Positions 46,650 through 56,596 of a DNA stretch of 58,611 bases are shown piece after piece. The notes below the pieces were generated by a model. That model was not told the origin of the DNA. It was given only the letters and a program-made list of their open reading frames with translations, and ran no database searches. Numbering within the stretch: the stretch's first letter is position 1; every line of letters begins with the position of its first letter. Both the position numbers and the translations under genes were made by a program. Source of the DNA: Paludibacteraceae bacterium (lineage in GTDB: Bacteria; Bacteroidota; Bacteroidia; Bacteroidales; Paludibacteraceae); assembly GCA_905235505.1 (NCBI GenBank), contig CAJOMJ010000005.1, forward strand, positions 1-58,611, in the 5' to 3' direction.

Positions 46650-47431
46650 ACAGACTTGACTACACTATTCAGTATCAAGACCTTGACCAGAATTACAGGT
46701 TGAGACTTTATACTCTTGAGAACTACCTTCTCAACGCTGCCGGCATAGTTGCTGACAGGGGAGGATTCGGAATGCATTATCTGATTGGGCAAAATTGCAC
46801 ATGGGTACTAACCAATCTGTCATTAGAATTGTCGTATCTCCCCACGGTTGACGAGGTGCTTACTGTAGAAACATGGGTAGAACAGAATATTCACATGCTT
46901 TCCGTGCGTAACTATCGCCTGTATGTAAGTGGCAAACTCATAGGCAAGGTGAAATCTGTCTGGGCAATAATCAGCACTATCGACCGTACAGCACAAAGCA
47001 TCTTCGACCAACCGGCATTCCTTGATATTGCTACCGGTGAGACCGTAGATGTTACCCGTGCTCCGAGATTGACACCTCTCACTGAAGATACCCGCACTCT
47101 CTTGAAAGAGAACAATGACCTTGGCGGATGCTTTAGGCATACTGTTGTCTATTCCGACATTGACTACAACGGGCATTGCAATTCATGCAAGTATCTTGAG
47201 TTTATGCTCAATGCATGCGAACCGATAGAACTGAAGAAAGGGCTGCCTGCAACAGCTGAAGAAGTGACAACCGATAGCCTCGGTTTGCGTATTGATATCA
47301 AATATGCAAAAGAAATACGCCGTGGCGATGAGGTTGATATCTTCTATCTCAGGCAAACTGACGAAATAATTTATGAGATTCGTACCTTGCAAGGAGAAGT
47401 ATCTTGTCAAGCAAGAATCGCCAAGAAATAA
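46637..47431 (+). CDS. Acyl-ACP thioesterase
   Basis: A 264-residue cytoplasmic protein with two hotdog-fold halves. The first has [21 protein letters not shown] and [15 protein letters not shown], and the second [18 protein letters not shown], which is the Asn-His-Cys type active-site block of plant FatA/FatB-like thioesterases. It releases fatty acids from acyl carrier protein, ending chain elongation. Its ATG lies inside the end of the peptidase gene (13-nt overlap), and gmd begins about 50 nt after its stop. Chain-length preference cannot be read from the sequence. Confidence 0.9.
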   Translation: MAKVNRLDYTIQYQDLDQNYRLRLYTLENYLLNAAGIVADRGGFGMHYLIGQNCTWVLTNLSLELSYLPTVDEVLTVETWVEQNIHMLSVRNYRLYVSGKLIGKVKSVWAIISTIDRTAQSIFDQPAFLDIATGETVDVTRAPRLTPLTEDTRTLLKENNDLGGCFRHTVVYSDIDYNGHCNSCKYLEFMLNACEPIELKKGLPATAEEVTTDSLGLRIDIKYAKEIRRGDEVDIFYLRQTDEIIYEIRTLQGEVSCQARIAKK

Positions 47432-47481
47432 CAACTCGCTTTTATATTGAAACAACTTCACCAATCATTGGCTCATTATAT

Positions 47482-48522
47482 ATGAAGACAGCATTAATCA
47501 CAGGTATTACCGGTCAAGACGGCTCTTTCCTCGCCGAGTTCTTGCTTGAGAAAGGTTACGAAGTGCATGGTATCATCCGTCGCTCCTCTACTTTCAATAC
47601 CGGTCGTATAGAACATCTGTACCTCAATGAGTGGGTGCGTGACATGCGTCGTCCCCGCGCCATCAATCTGCACTATGGCGATATGACCGACTCCTCCTCG
47701 CTTATCCGTATCATTCAGGAGATTCAGCCTGACGAGATATATAATCTTGCCGCACAGTCGCATGTCAAGGTCAGTTTTGATGTGCCGGAATATACGGCAG
47801 AGGCGGATGCCATTGGTACACTCCGACTTCTTGAAGCCGTGCGCATGTTGGGGCTTGAGAAGAAAACCCGTATATATCAGGCATCTACAAGCGAACTATA
47901 TGGCAAAGTGCAAGAGGTTCCCCAATCTGAAACTACCCCCTTTTATCCCCGTTCTCCCTATGGTGTGGCAAAACAATATGGGTTTTGGATAACAAAGAAT
48001 TACCGCGAAGCCTACGGAATGTTTGCTACTAACGGTATTCTCTTCAATCATGAGTCCGAAAGAAGAGGTGAAACATTCGTAACTCGCAAAATTACTCTTG
48101 CAGTTGCTGCCATCGCTAAAGGTAAACAGAACAAACTCTATCTCGGCAATCTGAGCGCAAGGCGCGATTGGGGCTATGCCAAAGATTATGTAGAGTGTAT
48201 GTGGCTCATGTTGCAGCAACCACAACCCGATGATTTCGTTATCGCCACAGGGGAGATGCATACCGTTCGTGAGTTCTGTACACTCGCATTCCAAGAGGCG
48301 GGAATAAATCTTCATTGGGAAGGCGAAGGTATTGATGAGAAGGGTGTTGATGAACTGGGCAGAGTATTGGTGGAGGTTGACCCCAAATATTTCAGACCCA
48401 CCGAAGTTGAGCAATTATGCGGCGATCCTACAAAAGCACGTACTGTTCTTGGCTGGAATCCGCGCAAGACATCATTTGAACAACTGATAAAAATCATGGT
48501 TGAACATGATATGAAAGAATAA
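47482..48522 (+). CDS. gmd: GDP-mannose 4,6-dehydratase
   Basis: A 346-residue short-chain dehydrogenase/reductase-type enzyme that turns GDP-D-mannose into GDP-4-keto-6-deoxymannose. It begins [20 protein letters not shown] with the NAD(P)-binding glycine motif. The family blocks [33 protein letters not shown] and [15 protein letters not shown] (YxxxK catalytic pair in YGVAK) follow, then [21 protein letters not shown] chose the ATG at 47482 because the 26 codons before it do not match the family. It is followed after 35 nt by fcl, giving the two-step route to GDP-L-fucose for surface glycans. Confidence 0.96.
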   Translation: MKTALITGITGQDGSFLAEFLLEKGYEVHGIIRRSSTFNTGRIEHLYLNEWVRDMRRPRAINLHYGDMTDSSSLIRIIQEIQPDEIYNLAAQSHVKVSFDVPEYTAEADAIGTLRLLEAVRMLGLEKKTRIYQASTSELYGKVQEVPQSETTPFYPRSPYGVAKQYGFWITKNYREAYGMFATNGILFNHESERRGETFVTRKITLAVAAIAKGKQNKLYLGNLSARRDWGYAKDYVECMWLMLQQPQPDDFVIATGEMHTVREFCTLAFQEAGINLHWEGEGIDEKGVDELGRVLVEVDPKYFRPTEVEQLCGDPTKARTVLGWNPRKTSFEQLIKIMVEHDMKE

Positions 48523-48557
48523 TTCGGGAAATACCCTTTGGTTTTGATTAAACTGTC

Positions 48558-49499
48558 ATGGATACACAAGATAAGATATATATTGCCGGTCACCGCGGAA
48601 TGGTGGGTTCTGCCATTGTGCGCGAACTGCAGAAGCAGGGATATAGCAACATCATTACCCGTACGCATAGCGAACTTGACCTCACACAGCAAGACGCTGT
48701 CAGACAATTCTTCTCGCAAGAGAAACCTGACTATGTGTTTCTTGCCGCCGCCAAGGTGGGAGGCATAGTGGCTAATCAGAATGCACTTGCGGACTTCATG
48801 TATGAAAACATGATGCTGGAGATGAATGTCATTCATGCAGCCTTTGAAAACCAATGCAAGAAACTCCTTTTTCTCGGTTCGTCGTGTATCTATCCGCGTA
48901 TGGCACCGCAGCCTATGAAAGAAGACTGTCTGCTCACAGGCGCACTTGAGAAAACCAATGAGGCATACGCACTCGCCAAGATAAGCGGACTCAAATACTG
49001 CGAGTTCCTCAACCGGCAATATGGCACCGACTATATATCTGTCATGCCCACCAATCTCTATGGTCCTAACGACAACTATCACCCCGAACATTCACATGTT
49101 CTGCCTGCCCTTATACGCCGTTTTCACGAGGCGAAACAGAGTGGGGCAGAGTCTGTTACTTGCTGGGGTGACGGCTCGCCGTTGCGTGAGTTTCTCTATG
49201 TTGACGACCTTGCCAACCTCTGCGTATTCCTTATGAACAACTATTCCGGCAACGAAACAGTTAATGCCGGCACAGGCAAGGAAATCTCCATCAAACAACT
49301 AACACAACTGGTTGCTAACGTTATCGGTTTCAGAGGCCAAATCCTTTGGGACACCACCCGCCCTAATGGCACGCCGCGCAAACTGCTTGATGTAAGCAAA
49401 GCTGCTGCTATGGGGTGGCATTACACCACAGAGCTTGAGGATGGTATCCGCCTCGCTTATGATGATTTCCTCACCAACCCCATGCGTGCCGAACGATAA
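48558..49499 (+). CDS. fcl: GDP-L-fucose synthase
   Basis: A 313-residue SDR-type epimerase-reductase that makes GDP-L-fucose from the gmd product. It shows IYIAGHRGMVGSAIVREL (nucleotide-binding motif), FLAAAKVGGIVANQ, FLGSSCIYPRMAPQPMKE and the catalytic YALAKISGLKYCE (YxxxK). The length is normal. It is the last gene of the rightward unit, followed by a short 11-bp repeat array and a bidirectional terminator. Fucose made here may feed the polysaccharide genes at the left end of the window or other glycosylation. Confidence 0.96.
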   Translation: MDTQDKIYIAGHRGMVGSAIVRELQKQGYSNIITRTHSELDLTQQDAVRQFFSQEKPDYVFLAAAKVGGIVANQNALADFMYENMMLEMNVIHAAFENQCKKLLFLGSSCIYPRMAPQPMKEDCLLTGALEKTNEAYALAKISGLKYCEFLNRQYGTDYISVMPTNLYGPNDNYHPEHSHVLPALIRRFHEAKQSGAESVTCWGDGSPLREFLYVDDLANLCVFLMNNYSGNETVNAGTGKEISIKQLTQLVANVIGFRGQILWDTTRPNGTPRKLLDVSKAAAMGWHYTTELEDGIRLAYDDFLTNPMRAER

Positions 49500-49572
49500 T
49501 TCGTCTGGTATGTAGCAACTGCTTGATTTTATTGAGTCTTACTTCCCGACGCAAGCACTACACCCGGCAAGA

Positions 49573-49616
49573 TAGCATAGAGTTAGCATACCGATAGCAT
49601 AGAGATAGCATGGAGA
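49573..49616. repeat. Four-unit 11-bp tandem array (TAGCATAnnnn)
   Basis: TAGCAT recurs at 49573, 49584, 49595 and 49606, exactly 11 nt apart, in the gap between fcl and the terminator. It has the same period as the array at 57132-57210. Confidence 0.75.
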
Positions 49617-49646
49617 GACTGAACGCTATCAGATGCATATTCATAC

Positions 49647-49680
49647 AAACAGCGCAGAACATTGTTGCTCTGCGCTGTTT
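49647..49680. terminator. Bidirectional hairpin between fcl and nqrF
   Basis: AAACAGCGCAGA (49647-49658) and its exact complement (49669-49680), with a 10-nt loop and flanking A/T runs. It ends both the gmd-fcl and nqr transcripts. Confidence 0.85.
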
Positions 49681-49702
49681 CGTATAGTTCGGTTTGCACT
49701 CG

Positions 49703-50974
49703 TTAACCACCGAAGTTGTCGAAGCGGATATCCTGGTCCTCTACGCCGAGAGAGTGCAGAAGGTCGATAACCGTCTTTGCCATCATTGGAGGTCCGCACA
49801 GGTAGTATTCTATATCTTCGGGTGCCTCGTGTTGCTTGAGATATGTGTCGCCCAACACAGGTGCAATGAAGCCCGGAGTATATTTCACACCGAGCGAGTC
49901 TGCCTTCGGGTCGGGGCGGTCAAGAGCTAAATGGAAATGGAAGTTCGGATACTCTTTCTCTAACTCAAGGAAATCCTCCATGAAGAATACTTCGTCTATC
50001 CCTCGAGCACCATAGAAATAGTGCATTTCTCTGTCGCGTGTGTGCAAGGTCTTGAGCATGTGCATTATCTGTGCACGCAGAGGAGCCATACCTGCTCCAC
50101 CGCCTACCCAAATCATCTCTTTCTTCGAGTCGAATACAGGGTGGAAATCGCCATAAGGACCTGACATCGTTACCTTGTCTCCTGGTTTGAGCGAGAAGAT
50201 ATATGTAGATGCAATACCGCAAGGCACATCCATAAAGCCCGGACCTTGGTCTTTCGGCTTGAAGGGTGGGGTGGCAATACGCACTGTCAGTGTGATTATA
50301 TCACCTTCGTCCGGATAGTTGGCCATAGAGTAGGCACGAATGGTCGGAGTGTCGTTCTTCTGTTTGAGACCGAAGATGCCGAACTTCTCCCATGCAGGTA
50401 CATAGAGGTCACCTATCAACTCGCGGTCGAAATCGTTGTAGTTGATGTCGTATGTCGGAATCTTGATTTGTGCATACGAACCAGGTATAAAGTCCATGTG
50501 CTCACCCGGAGGCAGAGCAACTTTGAACTCCTTGATGAACGATGCCACGTTCTTGTTGCTGATAACGGTGCACTCCCATTCCTTTACTCCAAGCACCGAC
50601 TCCGGCACTTTTATCTCAAGGTCTTGTTTCACCTTCACCTGGCAACCCAGACGCCAGTGCTCTTTCTGCTGTTTGCGTGAGAAATGCACTGTTTCTGTAG
50701 GCAGTATCTCGCCACCACCTGAGAGCACCTGACATTTGCACTGACCGCAACTGCCTTTGCCGCCGCAAGCTGAGGGCAGGAAGACACCTGCCTCTGCCAT
50801 AGTGGAGAGAAGTGTGCCGCCCGCAGGCACGTCAAACTTCTTGTCGCCGTTCACTGTTACTTTAACGTTGCCGCTTGCCACCAAGTATTTCTTTGCCACA
50901 AGCAGGACAACCACCAATAGGAGTATCACTCCAAGGAATACTCCTATACTCAGAAAAATAGCTGTTGCATTCAT
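49703..50974 (-). CDS. nqrF: Na+-translocating NADH:quinone reductase subunit F
   Basis: A 423-residue subunit that takes electrons from NADH. One N-terminal membrane helix (about residues 5-28) is followed by a ferredoxin-like domain whose cluster ligands are C70, C76, C79 and C111 (SACGGKGSCGQCKC, LGCQ). An FAD-binding region (RAYSMANYP) and an NADH-binding domain (WVGGGAGMAPLR, YLCGPPMM) come next. It is the last gene of the leftward nqr operon. An unrelated small lipoprotein gene separates it from nqrE, where these genes are normally adjacent. Confidence 0.97.
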   Translation of the reverse strand: MNATAIFLSIGVFLGVILLLVVVLLVAKKYLVASGNVKVTVNGDKKFDVPAGGTLLSTMAEAGVFLPSACGGKGSCGQCKCQVLSGGGEILPTETVHFSRKQQKEHWRLGCQVKVKQDLEIKVPESVLGVKEWECTVISNKNVASFIKEFKVALPPGEHMDFIPGSYAQIKIPTYDINYNDFDRELIGDLYVPAWEKFGIFGLKQKNDTPTIRAYSMANYPDEGDIITLTVRIATPPFKPKDQGPGFMDVPCGIASTYIFSLKPGDKVTMSGPYGDFHPVFDSKKEMIWVGGGAGMAPLRAQIMHMLKTLHTRDREMHYFYGARGIDEVFFMEDFLELEKEYPNFHFHLALDRPDPKADSLGVKYTPGFIAPVLGDTYLKQHEAPEDIEYYLCGPPMMAKTVIDLLHSLGVEDQDIRFDNFGG

Positions 50975-50976
50975 AT

Positions 50977-51381
50977 TTATTGAAAATTATAAGTCCATGA
51001 ATATCCCCAACCCCCATCAACATAGATGCTATCAGAACATATCCAATCAGAATTATTAATTTGAGTAATATTCTTTATAGTATCCATAGAAACTGAATAA
51101 AAAATCATTTCTACAAATGTGTCTTCAGGAGAATGCCCCTTTTTAATCAATGTTAATTCACATTTACTGTTGTTTGCTATTGCTGAAGTGTCGATATATT
51201 GTTCAACATTATTGCTGCTATAATTATTATATTGTGTTTTTGACACCACAACAACCTGATAATTTGTCATGTTGTTGATATAATAATTATATTCAGGCAT
51301 AATAGGATCTACACAATAACACCCACTTAGAGATAAAACTGATACTATTAAATATATATGTTCTTTTCGGAATATTCTCAT
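50977..51381 (-). CDS. Orphan small lipoprotein inside the nqr operon
   Basis: A 134-residue predicted lipoprotein (lipobox SLSGC, C21) of unknown function, rich in Asn, Tyr and Thr. The stretch YNYYINNMTNYQVVVVS suggests an extracytoplasmic beta-rich domain, and three further Cys may form disulfides. It is clearly more AT-rich than its neighbours. It fits the operon tightly: 6 nt after the nqrE stop and 2 nt before the nqrF ATG. So it must be co-transcribed and probably translated by coupling. No Nqr complex subunit with this sequence is known to me. I read it as a recent insertion, or as a lineage-specific accessory protein. Confidence 0.72.
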   Translation of the reverse strand: MRIFRKEHIYLIVSVLSLSGCYCVDPIMPEYNYYINNMTNYQVVVVSKTQYNNYSSNNVEQYIDTSAIANNSKCELTLIKKGHSPEDTFVEMIFYSVSMDTIKNITQINNSDWICSDSIYVDGGWGYSWTYNFQ

Positions 51382-51387
51382 TTGACT

Positions 51388-52017
51388 TTATCCTATATTT
51401 ATTCCGCTAAAGCACATGAATGCCATAGCCATTAGACCTACAGTAATAAATGTGATTCCAAGTCCCTGCAATGGTTTGGGCACATCGTTGTACTCCATCT
51501 TCTCGCGAATACCGGCAAGGCAGACAATAGCCAAAAACCAACCTATACCACTTCCCAATGCGTACATTATGCTGTCACCAAATGAGGTAATAGCCTTCGG
51601 GTCGGTGGCTGCCAGACCTACGCGTTGCTGCATGAACAGCGAGCAACCCATGATAGCGCAGTTCACTGCTATCAGCGGCAGGAATATACCGAGCGATGCA
51701 TACAGCGAAGGAGAGTATTTCTCCACCACCATCTCCACAATCTGCACTATTGCGGCAATCACGGCAATGAAGATGATGAAACTCAAGTAACTCAGGTCAA
51801 CGCCTTCCACAAGGCAGTTCGGACCAAGCACATACACTTGCAGCAGATAGTTTACAGGCAGAGTTACAAGCAACACAAATGTTACTGCCACACCCAATCC
51901 TGCACTCGTCTTTACGTCTTTCGACACTGCCAGATAAGAACACATACCCAAGAAGTATGCGAATATCATGTTGTCAGCAAATATGCTGCGAACAAAAAGA
52001 CTTATTGCATGTTCCAT
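51388..52017 (-). CDS. nqrE: Na+-translocating NADH:quinone reductase subunit E
   Basis: A 209-residue integral membrane subunit with six hydrophobic segments, starting [20 protein letters not shown]. It shows the conserved [14 protein letters not shown] and [11 protein letters not shown] blocks, whose cysteines help bind the iron centre shared with NqrD. It forms the sodium channel region with NqrD. It begins 1 nt after the nqrD stop. Confidence 0.97.
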   Translation of the reverse strand: MEHAISLFVRSIFADNMIFAYFLGMCSYLAVSKDVKTSAGLGVAVTFVLLVTLPVNYLLQVYVLGPNCLVEGVDLSYLSFIIFIAVIAAIVQIVEMVVEKYSPSLYASLGIFLPLIAVNCAIMGCSLFMQQRVGLAATDPKAITSFGDSIMYALGSGIGWFLAIVCLAGIREKMEYNDVPKPLQGLGITFITVGLMAMAFMCFSGINIG

Positions 52018-52018
52018 A

Positions 52019-52639
52019 TTATTTTTCCTCCTTATTTATTGAGCGATGTACCCAAATTATGCAACCTACAAGAATAAGTGCCATCGCAGGCATCATCATC
52101 ATACCGTTGTTTACATATCCGTGTTCGTAGCACCACTGCGGAATCACTTGGAAACCAAGCAATGTGCCGGCTCCGAACAACTCGCGGAAGAAAGCAACAA
52201 TTATTAGGATTATTGCATAACCCAGTCCGTTACCAAGACCATCAAGAAAACTATCCCAAGGCCCGTTGGACATTGCGAATGCCTCCAGACGACCCATCAA
52301 TATGCAGTTCGTAATGATTAGTCCGATATATACTGACAATTGTACTGCCACATCGTATGCAAAGGCTTTCAGCACTTCACTCACCAATGTTACAAGTGCA
52401 GCAACTACAACCAACTGTACAATAATACGGATTCGCATCGGTATCGTCTTGCGCAATAATGAGATAACCACATTCGACATTGCCACGATGATAGTTACAG
52501 CTATACCCATCACGAGTGCAGGCTTCAGTTGCACGGTAACTGCCAATGCTGAGCATATACCGAGAATCTGTACTATCACAGGGTTGTTTGCACTGAGAGG
52601 ACCAAGAAGGGTCTCTTTTGTCTTATCTGAAAGTTTCAT
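52019..52639 (-). CDS. nqrD: Na+-translocating NADH:quinone reductase subunit D
   Basis: A 206-residue membrane subunit, homologous to NqrE in inverted topology, with six hydrophobic segments. [18 protein letters not shown] and [14 protein letters not shown] supply the matching iron-centre cysteines. Its ATG overlaps the nqrC stop by 4 nt. Confidence 0.97.
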   Translation of the reverse strand: MKLSDKTKETLLGPLSANNPVIVQILGICSALAVTVQLKPALVMGIAVTIIVAMSNVVISLLRKTIPMRIRIIVQLVVVAALVTLVSEVLKAFAYDVAVQLSVYIGLIITNCILMGRLEAFAMSNGPWDSFLDGLGNGLGYAIILIIVAFFRELFGAGTLLGFQVIPQWCYEHGYVNNGMMMMPAMALILVGCIIWVHRSINKEEK

Positions 52640-53292
52640 TGTTGTACCTCCTCTTCTACGGGTTCAACTTGTTCTGTAGTTTCAGCGGGTGCACCGCTCA
52701 GGAACTTCGTGTATTCTGCCAAGGTGGTGTTTATCATTGTCTCTACACCTTTCGAGGTGATGGTTGCACCCGAAATGGCCTGCACCTGCTCACCTGTGGC
52801 TTCACCCTTCACAATCTCCATCTCATACTTGTCGGCATTCTTTATATGTTTGCCGTTGAAGCGTGTCTGGAATCCGCGAGTGGCTATCTCGCCGCCAAGA
52901 CCCGGAGTCTCTGAATCGTGGTTGAAGAAGGTGCCATACACCGTGTTCTTGTCTTCATTAAGAGCTATATAGCCCCAGATTGCACCCCACAGACCTGCAC
53001 CGGTCATCGGGATGATGTACTTGGTGCCGTCCTCGGTCTTGGCAACAAACACCTGCTGGCCCTCTATCTCTTGCTCGCTGATAATCTCAGCGTAAAGGGC
53101 ATCAACGTCTTTCACCTGCTTGATGTCAATGTTGAGCGAACTCAGCACCTGTTTCTTCCTGTCAAGCTCCACATTAGCCTGCTGTCTCGGCTTCAATGCC
53201 GAACTGACAACAGCCAACAGAAGAGCTACTATTACGACGATAACCGTTGCGTAGATTATCGTGTAAACATTGCTGTTTGTATTTAGTTTCAT
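52636..53292 (-). CDS. nqrC: Na+-translocating NADH:quinone reductase subunit C
   Basis: A 218-residue subunit with one N-terminal membrane helix (about residues 11-30) and a periplasmic FMN domain. The flavin is bound covalently to T177 in the SGAT motif (QAISGATITS), via the flavin transferase that modifies this motif. The C-terminal tail is acidic and Glu/Val-rich. It follows the interrupted orphan gene at 53306-53972 with a 13-nt gap, where nqrB would normally be its direct neighbour. Confidence 0.97.
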   Translation of the reverse strand: MKLNTNSNVYTIIYATVIVVIVALLLAVVSSALKPRQQANVELDRKKQVLSSLNIDIKQVKDVDALYAEIISEQEIEGQQVFVAKTEDGTKYIIPMTGAGLWGAIWGYIALNEDKNTVYGTFFNHDSETPGLGGEIATRGFQTRFNGKHIKNADKYEMEIVKGEATGEQVQAISGATITSKGVETMINTTLAEYTKFLSGAPAETTEQVEPVEEEVQQ

Positions 53293-53305
53293 ATACTATT
53301 GTAAT

Positions 53306-53972
53306 TTATTCTGCTTTATAGCCAATAGTCTGTTCAAGACGAATCCTGTCTTTTTCGTCAAACTCTTCCTGATTGTAACCTTCATTTACAAACACTATTC
53401 CGGTATTCTTCTTATATAGAATCATTTTCGGAGTAGCCGCATCATGATTGAATTCTTCCGGAATATAGTTGTCAACATAGTTGATATATTTGTTTCCCTC
53501 TTTTGGTCCTCCGTATGCATGAAACATTGATTTTCTTCTTGATACAGGAGGCAGATAACGATACTCGATATCGTAGAGTGAATCTGACAACATCACTATA
53601 TTTGTAAGGGTAGAATCCAATTGATGAAGTCTGTTAATAGAGATTTGCGTCATGATAGAATCAGTGGCTCTGTCCTTAAGCATGACAACGAAATCGAAAC
53701 CATACCTGTCGGCAACACTCTTGAAAAACGGATAACTCTGATTGGCATAGCTGCATAATGCACTATAGCAGTAAAGCATTGTGTATAGCTGACTGATTAG
53801 CCAATTGTTGTAATCCGGCAGCATCCGGAGTGGGAATAGAATCGAATGTAATGCTTATCTCTGATTCATCCACTGAATAGTTCTTGAAGAAGAAGACTCC
53901 TATGCATAATATCAGCACTATGGCAACCATGGTTGTCAGAATGATTATAATATGTTTTGCAGACTTCTTCAT
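53306..53972 (-). pseudogene. Frameshifted membrane-anchored thioredoxin-fold protein (CxxA) inside nqr
   Basis: Two overlapping frames make one plausible protein. The first (53972-53763, 69 residues) begins with a membrane anchor (IIIILTTMVAIVLILCIGVF). The second (53824-53306, 172 residues) carries a thioredoxin/TlpA-like pattern: LCSYANQSYPFF aligns with the WCxxC...P active site but reads C24-S-Y-A27. The end, TPKMILYKKNTGIVFVNEG, resembles the cis-Pro and last strands of TlpA folds. A shift of one nucleotide somewhere in 53763-53824 would join them. It may be a decayed gene, a sequencing error, or a +1 frameshift. It sits 33 nt after nqrB and 13 nt before nqrC. Confidence 0.68.
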
Positions 53973-54005
53973 GTTACAACAGAATATTGCTCCTATATCG
54001 GCATT

Positions 54006-55235
54006 CTATTTAACCGTTGCACGTTTCATTCTCTTCTTTATGTTTACTTGCACTACGCACCAGTCAATCAGCGGAGCAAAGGCGTTCATAAGCAGAATGG
54101 CAAGCATCATTCCCTCAGGATAACCGGGGTTGAGTACGCGAATCGTTATTGCCATTACACCTATCAGGAAGCCGTAAATCCACTTGCCTGCCTCCGTGCG
54201 GGCGGAAGTAACGGGGTCGGTCGCCATAAACACGGCACCGAAGGCAAATCCGCCTAATACCAGATGCATATACCACGGTGTGTTGGCTGCTGCATTGTCT
54301 ATGCCGGAGATATTGAATATCCAAGCCATCAGACCGCCGCCTACAAAGATTGAAAGCATCGTCTTCCAAGAAGCGACACCTGTCATCAACAGCAGGCATG
54401 CACCAAGCAATATCGCCCATACGCAGGTCTCGCCTACCGAACCGGGATATAGTCCGTTCATCGCACTCAGAAAGTCTATCGGTGCACCCATCGTGTTATG
54501 AATCATAATACTTGGGTCTTGTGCCGTAGCAATCTGCCCGAGAGGAGTGGCACCCGAGAACCCGTCAACCAATGCCTGACCGTTATCCCAGCCCCATGTG
54601 CCTTCTGTGCGGACAAACACTTTGTCGCCCGACATCTTGGTGGGGTAGGAGAAGAACAGGAAAGCACGCGTGATCAATGCCACATTGAAGATGTTGTAAC
54701 CTGTTCCGCCGAATATCTCTTTTGCAAAGATAACTGCAAACGCAACGGCTATTGCCACCATCCACAGCGGTGTGTCGATAGGCACTATCAGAGGAATGAT
54801 AAAACCTGTTACCAGGTATCCTTCTGCCACTTCCTCGTGCTTGATTTGTGCCACTATGAACTCAATGCCCAAACCTACAAGGTAGGAAACAATGTAGAAT
54901 GGCAGCAGAGCGAGAAGTCCGAAAGCAAAGGCCTTCCAGAACAATGCACAAGTCAGGCCGCCTGCTACTATCTCACCCGTGGCGAGGAAGTGCTGGTAAC
55001 CGATATTGTACATACCAAACAGCATGGCGGGTATAAGTGCTATAACTACAGTAATCATAGTTCGTTTCGAGTCTGTAGCATCGTGCACCTGCGCACCAAT
55101 TCGTTTGCTTGTTGTTGTCGGAGTAAAGAGGAATGTGTCGAAAGCATCGTAGAAACTGCTCAGTTTCTGCAGTTTGCCTCCCTCCTCGAAGTTCTTGCCG
55201 AACTTTTTCCATGAATTATAGAACTTTTCCATCAC
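54006..55235 (-). CDS. nqrB: Na+-translocating NADH:quinone reductase subunit B
   Basis: A 409-residue membrane subunit with about ten helices. Covalent FMN attaches to T230 in VDGFSGATPLG, and riboflavin and ubiquinone sites lie in the same subunit. Other blocks seen are FGGTGYNIFNVALITRAFLFFSYP and GFAFGAVFMATDPVTSARTE. It overlaps the nqrA stop by 4 nt (ATGA). Either of the first two ATGs may be used. Confidence 0.97.
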   Translation of the reverse strand: MMEKFYNSWKKFGKNFEEGGKLQKLSSFYDAFDTFLFTPTTTSKRIGAQVHDATDSKRTMITVVIALIPAMLFGMYNIGYQHFLATGEIVAGGLTCALFWKAFAFGLLALLPFYIVSYLVGLGIEFIVAQIKHEEVAEGYLVTGFIIPLIVPIDTPLWMVAIAVAFAVIFAKEIFGGTGYNIFNVALITRAFLFFSYPTKMSGDKVFVRTEGTWGWDNGQALVDGFSGATPLGQIATAQDPSIMIHNTMGAPIDFLSAMNGLYPGSVGETCVWAILLGACLLLMTGVASWKTMLSIFVGGGLMAWIFNISGIDNAAANTPWYMHLVLGGFAFGAVFMATDPVTSARTEAGKWIYGFLIGVMAITIRVLNPGYPEGMMLAILLMNAFAPLIDWCVVQVNIKKRMKRATVK

Positions 55236-56596
55236 TCAAGCTCCTTTCTCATATTATCCAACGACTGACGCACAATCGCCTGCAGAGGCATCTTGCTTGT
55301 GCAGACAAACTCACAGAGGGCAAAATCCTCGGGAGCCACTTCGTAAGCACCCAACTGCTCCATCTTGTCCAAGTTGCCGGCAATCATTGCTTTAATTAAA
55401 TATTCAGGATAGATGCTCATGGGGAACACCTTGTCATATTCACCGCTTACTATTATTGCGCGCTTGCCGCCGAGCAGACGGGCATCATAGTTGAAGCACT
55501 CTGCTTTCAGGTGTTTCTGAATGAAGGCGGATGGCAATGTGTGGTTGGTGCTGAAGCGTGAGAATTGCGGCATTATCCAACCCATGAAGTCGTGGTTCTC
55601 AGTTCCTTCGTCAATTACGGTAAACTGATTGTCGTAGGGCGAAATCATCTCGTTCAGCTCTACTTGGTGACCGCTCAACACGTTGCCCGCAATGTACCTT
55701 ACGGGAATACCTTTCTCTACATTGCAACCGAAAACGCTTGTGACAGGCATACCCGGCAACACCTTATAATATTTAGGTGATACTGCTAACGGACCCGTCA
55801 GTGCGACTAACTTCTGCATGTCCACTATGCCCTTCGTAAACAGACGGCCAAGGATGGCAACATCCTGAATATTAACCGTCCAAACCACCTCGTCTTTGTT
55901 TACGGGGTTCACGTGGTTAATCTGTACACCCACGTTTCCTGCAGGGTGAGGACCTGCATACTCTGTTACTACAGCATTCTTCAGTGCACGGAATTCAGTC
56001 GCCTTCTCACCGTAGCGTATGCCGAGATCTACTGGCACACCGGCCATCTTGCTCAATGCCGTGATTCCTGCCTGAAGCTCTGTGCCATGACCACGGAGAA
56101 CATAGTCGTAGTCGGGGGCGAGTGGGGCACTGTCAAAGCACGATACGAATACTGCTTTCGGTTGTTTCTGCGGGTTGGCAATGCAGTCGTAGGGGCGTTG
56201 CTTGATATAGCTCCATACGCCTGCCTTCAGTACCAACTCTTTAATCTCCTCGCCGTTCATCTCGGCAAGGTTGCTCTCGTATTTCTCATACTCGAGCACG
56301 GGGTCTGCCTCTATGTCTATTGACATGATTTTGCGCCTCTCTCCGCGTACCACGGCTTTCACAATACCACTTACGGGTGAGGCGAAAAACATTTCGGCAA
56401 ACTGCTTGTCGTGAAACAGGGGCTGACCTGCTTTCACTCTGTCGCCCTCATGAACATCCAGTCTCGGCGTCACTCCGGCGAAGTGGTCCGGTACAATGCT
56501 GAAGACCTCAGGGCGGCTCACACTGCCTGTTTCTTTGGCAGCCGCACCCGTAATCTTGATGTCCAAACCACGTTTGAGTTTGATTACTTTGTTCAT
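55232..56596 (-). CDS. nqrA: Na+-translocating NADH:quinone reductase subunit A
   Basis: A 454-residue soluble subunit, first gene of the nqr operon, taking part in quinone reduction. The N-terminal barrel-hybrid region includes VHEGDRVKAGQPLFHDKQF and VSGIVKAVVRGERRK. The middle part has HPAGNVGVQINHVNPV, and the C-terminal part has YLIKAMIAGNLDKMEQLGAYEVAPEDFALCEFVCTS, all typical of NqrA. The operon drives sodium export coupled to respiration. Confidence 0.97.
   Translation of the reverse strand: MNKVIKLKRGLDIKITGAAAKETGSVSRPEVFSIVPDHFAGVTPRLDVHEGDRVKAGQPLFHDKQFAEMFFASPVSGIVKAVVRGERRKIMSIDIEADPVLEYEKYESNLAEMNGEEIKELVLKAGVWSYIKQRPYDCIANPQKQPKAVFVSCFDSAPLAPDYDYVLRGHGTELQAGITALSKMAGVPVDLGIRYGEKATEFRALKNAVVTEYAGPHPAGNVGVQINHVNPVNKDEVVWTVNIQDVAILGRLFTKGIVDMQKLVALTGPLAVSPKYYKVLPGMPVTSVFGCNVEKGIPVRYIAGNVLSGHQVELNEMISPYDNQFTVIDEGTENHDFMGWIMPQFSRFSTNHTLPSAFIQKHLKAECFNYDARLLGGKRAIIVSGEYDKVFPMSIYPEYLIKAMIAGNLDKMEQLGAYEVAPEDFALCEFVCTSKMPLQAIVRQSLDNMRKELE

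Noticed and set aside
47404..47481. 26-codon upstream extension of gmd
   Set aside because: The extension does not resemble Gmd proteins; the ATG at 47482 gives the standard [15 protein letters not shown] start.
54498..55214. Plus-strand 238-codon frame over nqrB
   Set aside because: It is Cys- and His-rich, with no recognisable domain, and complementary to nqrB.
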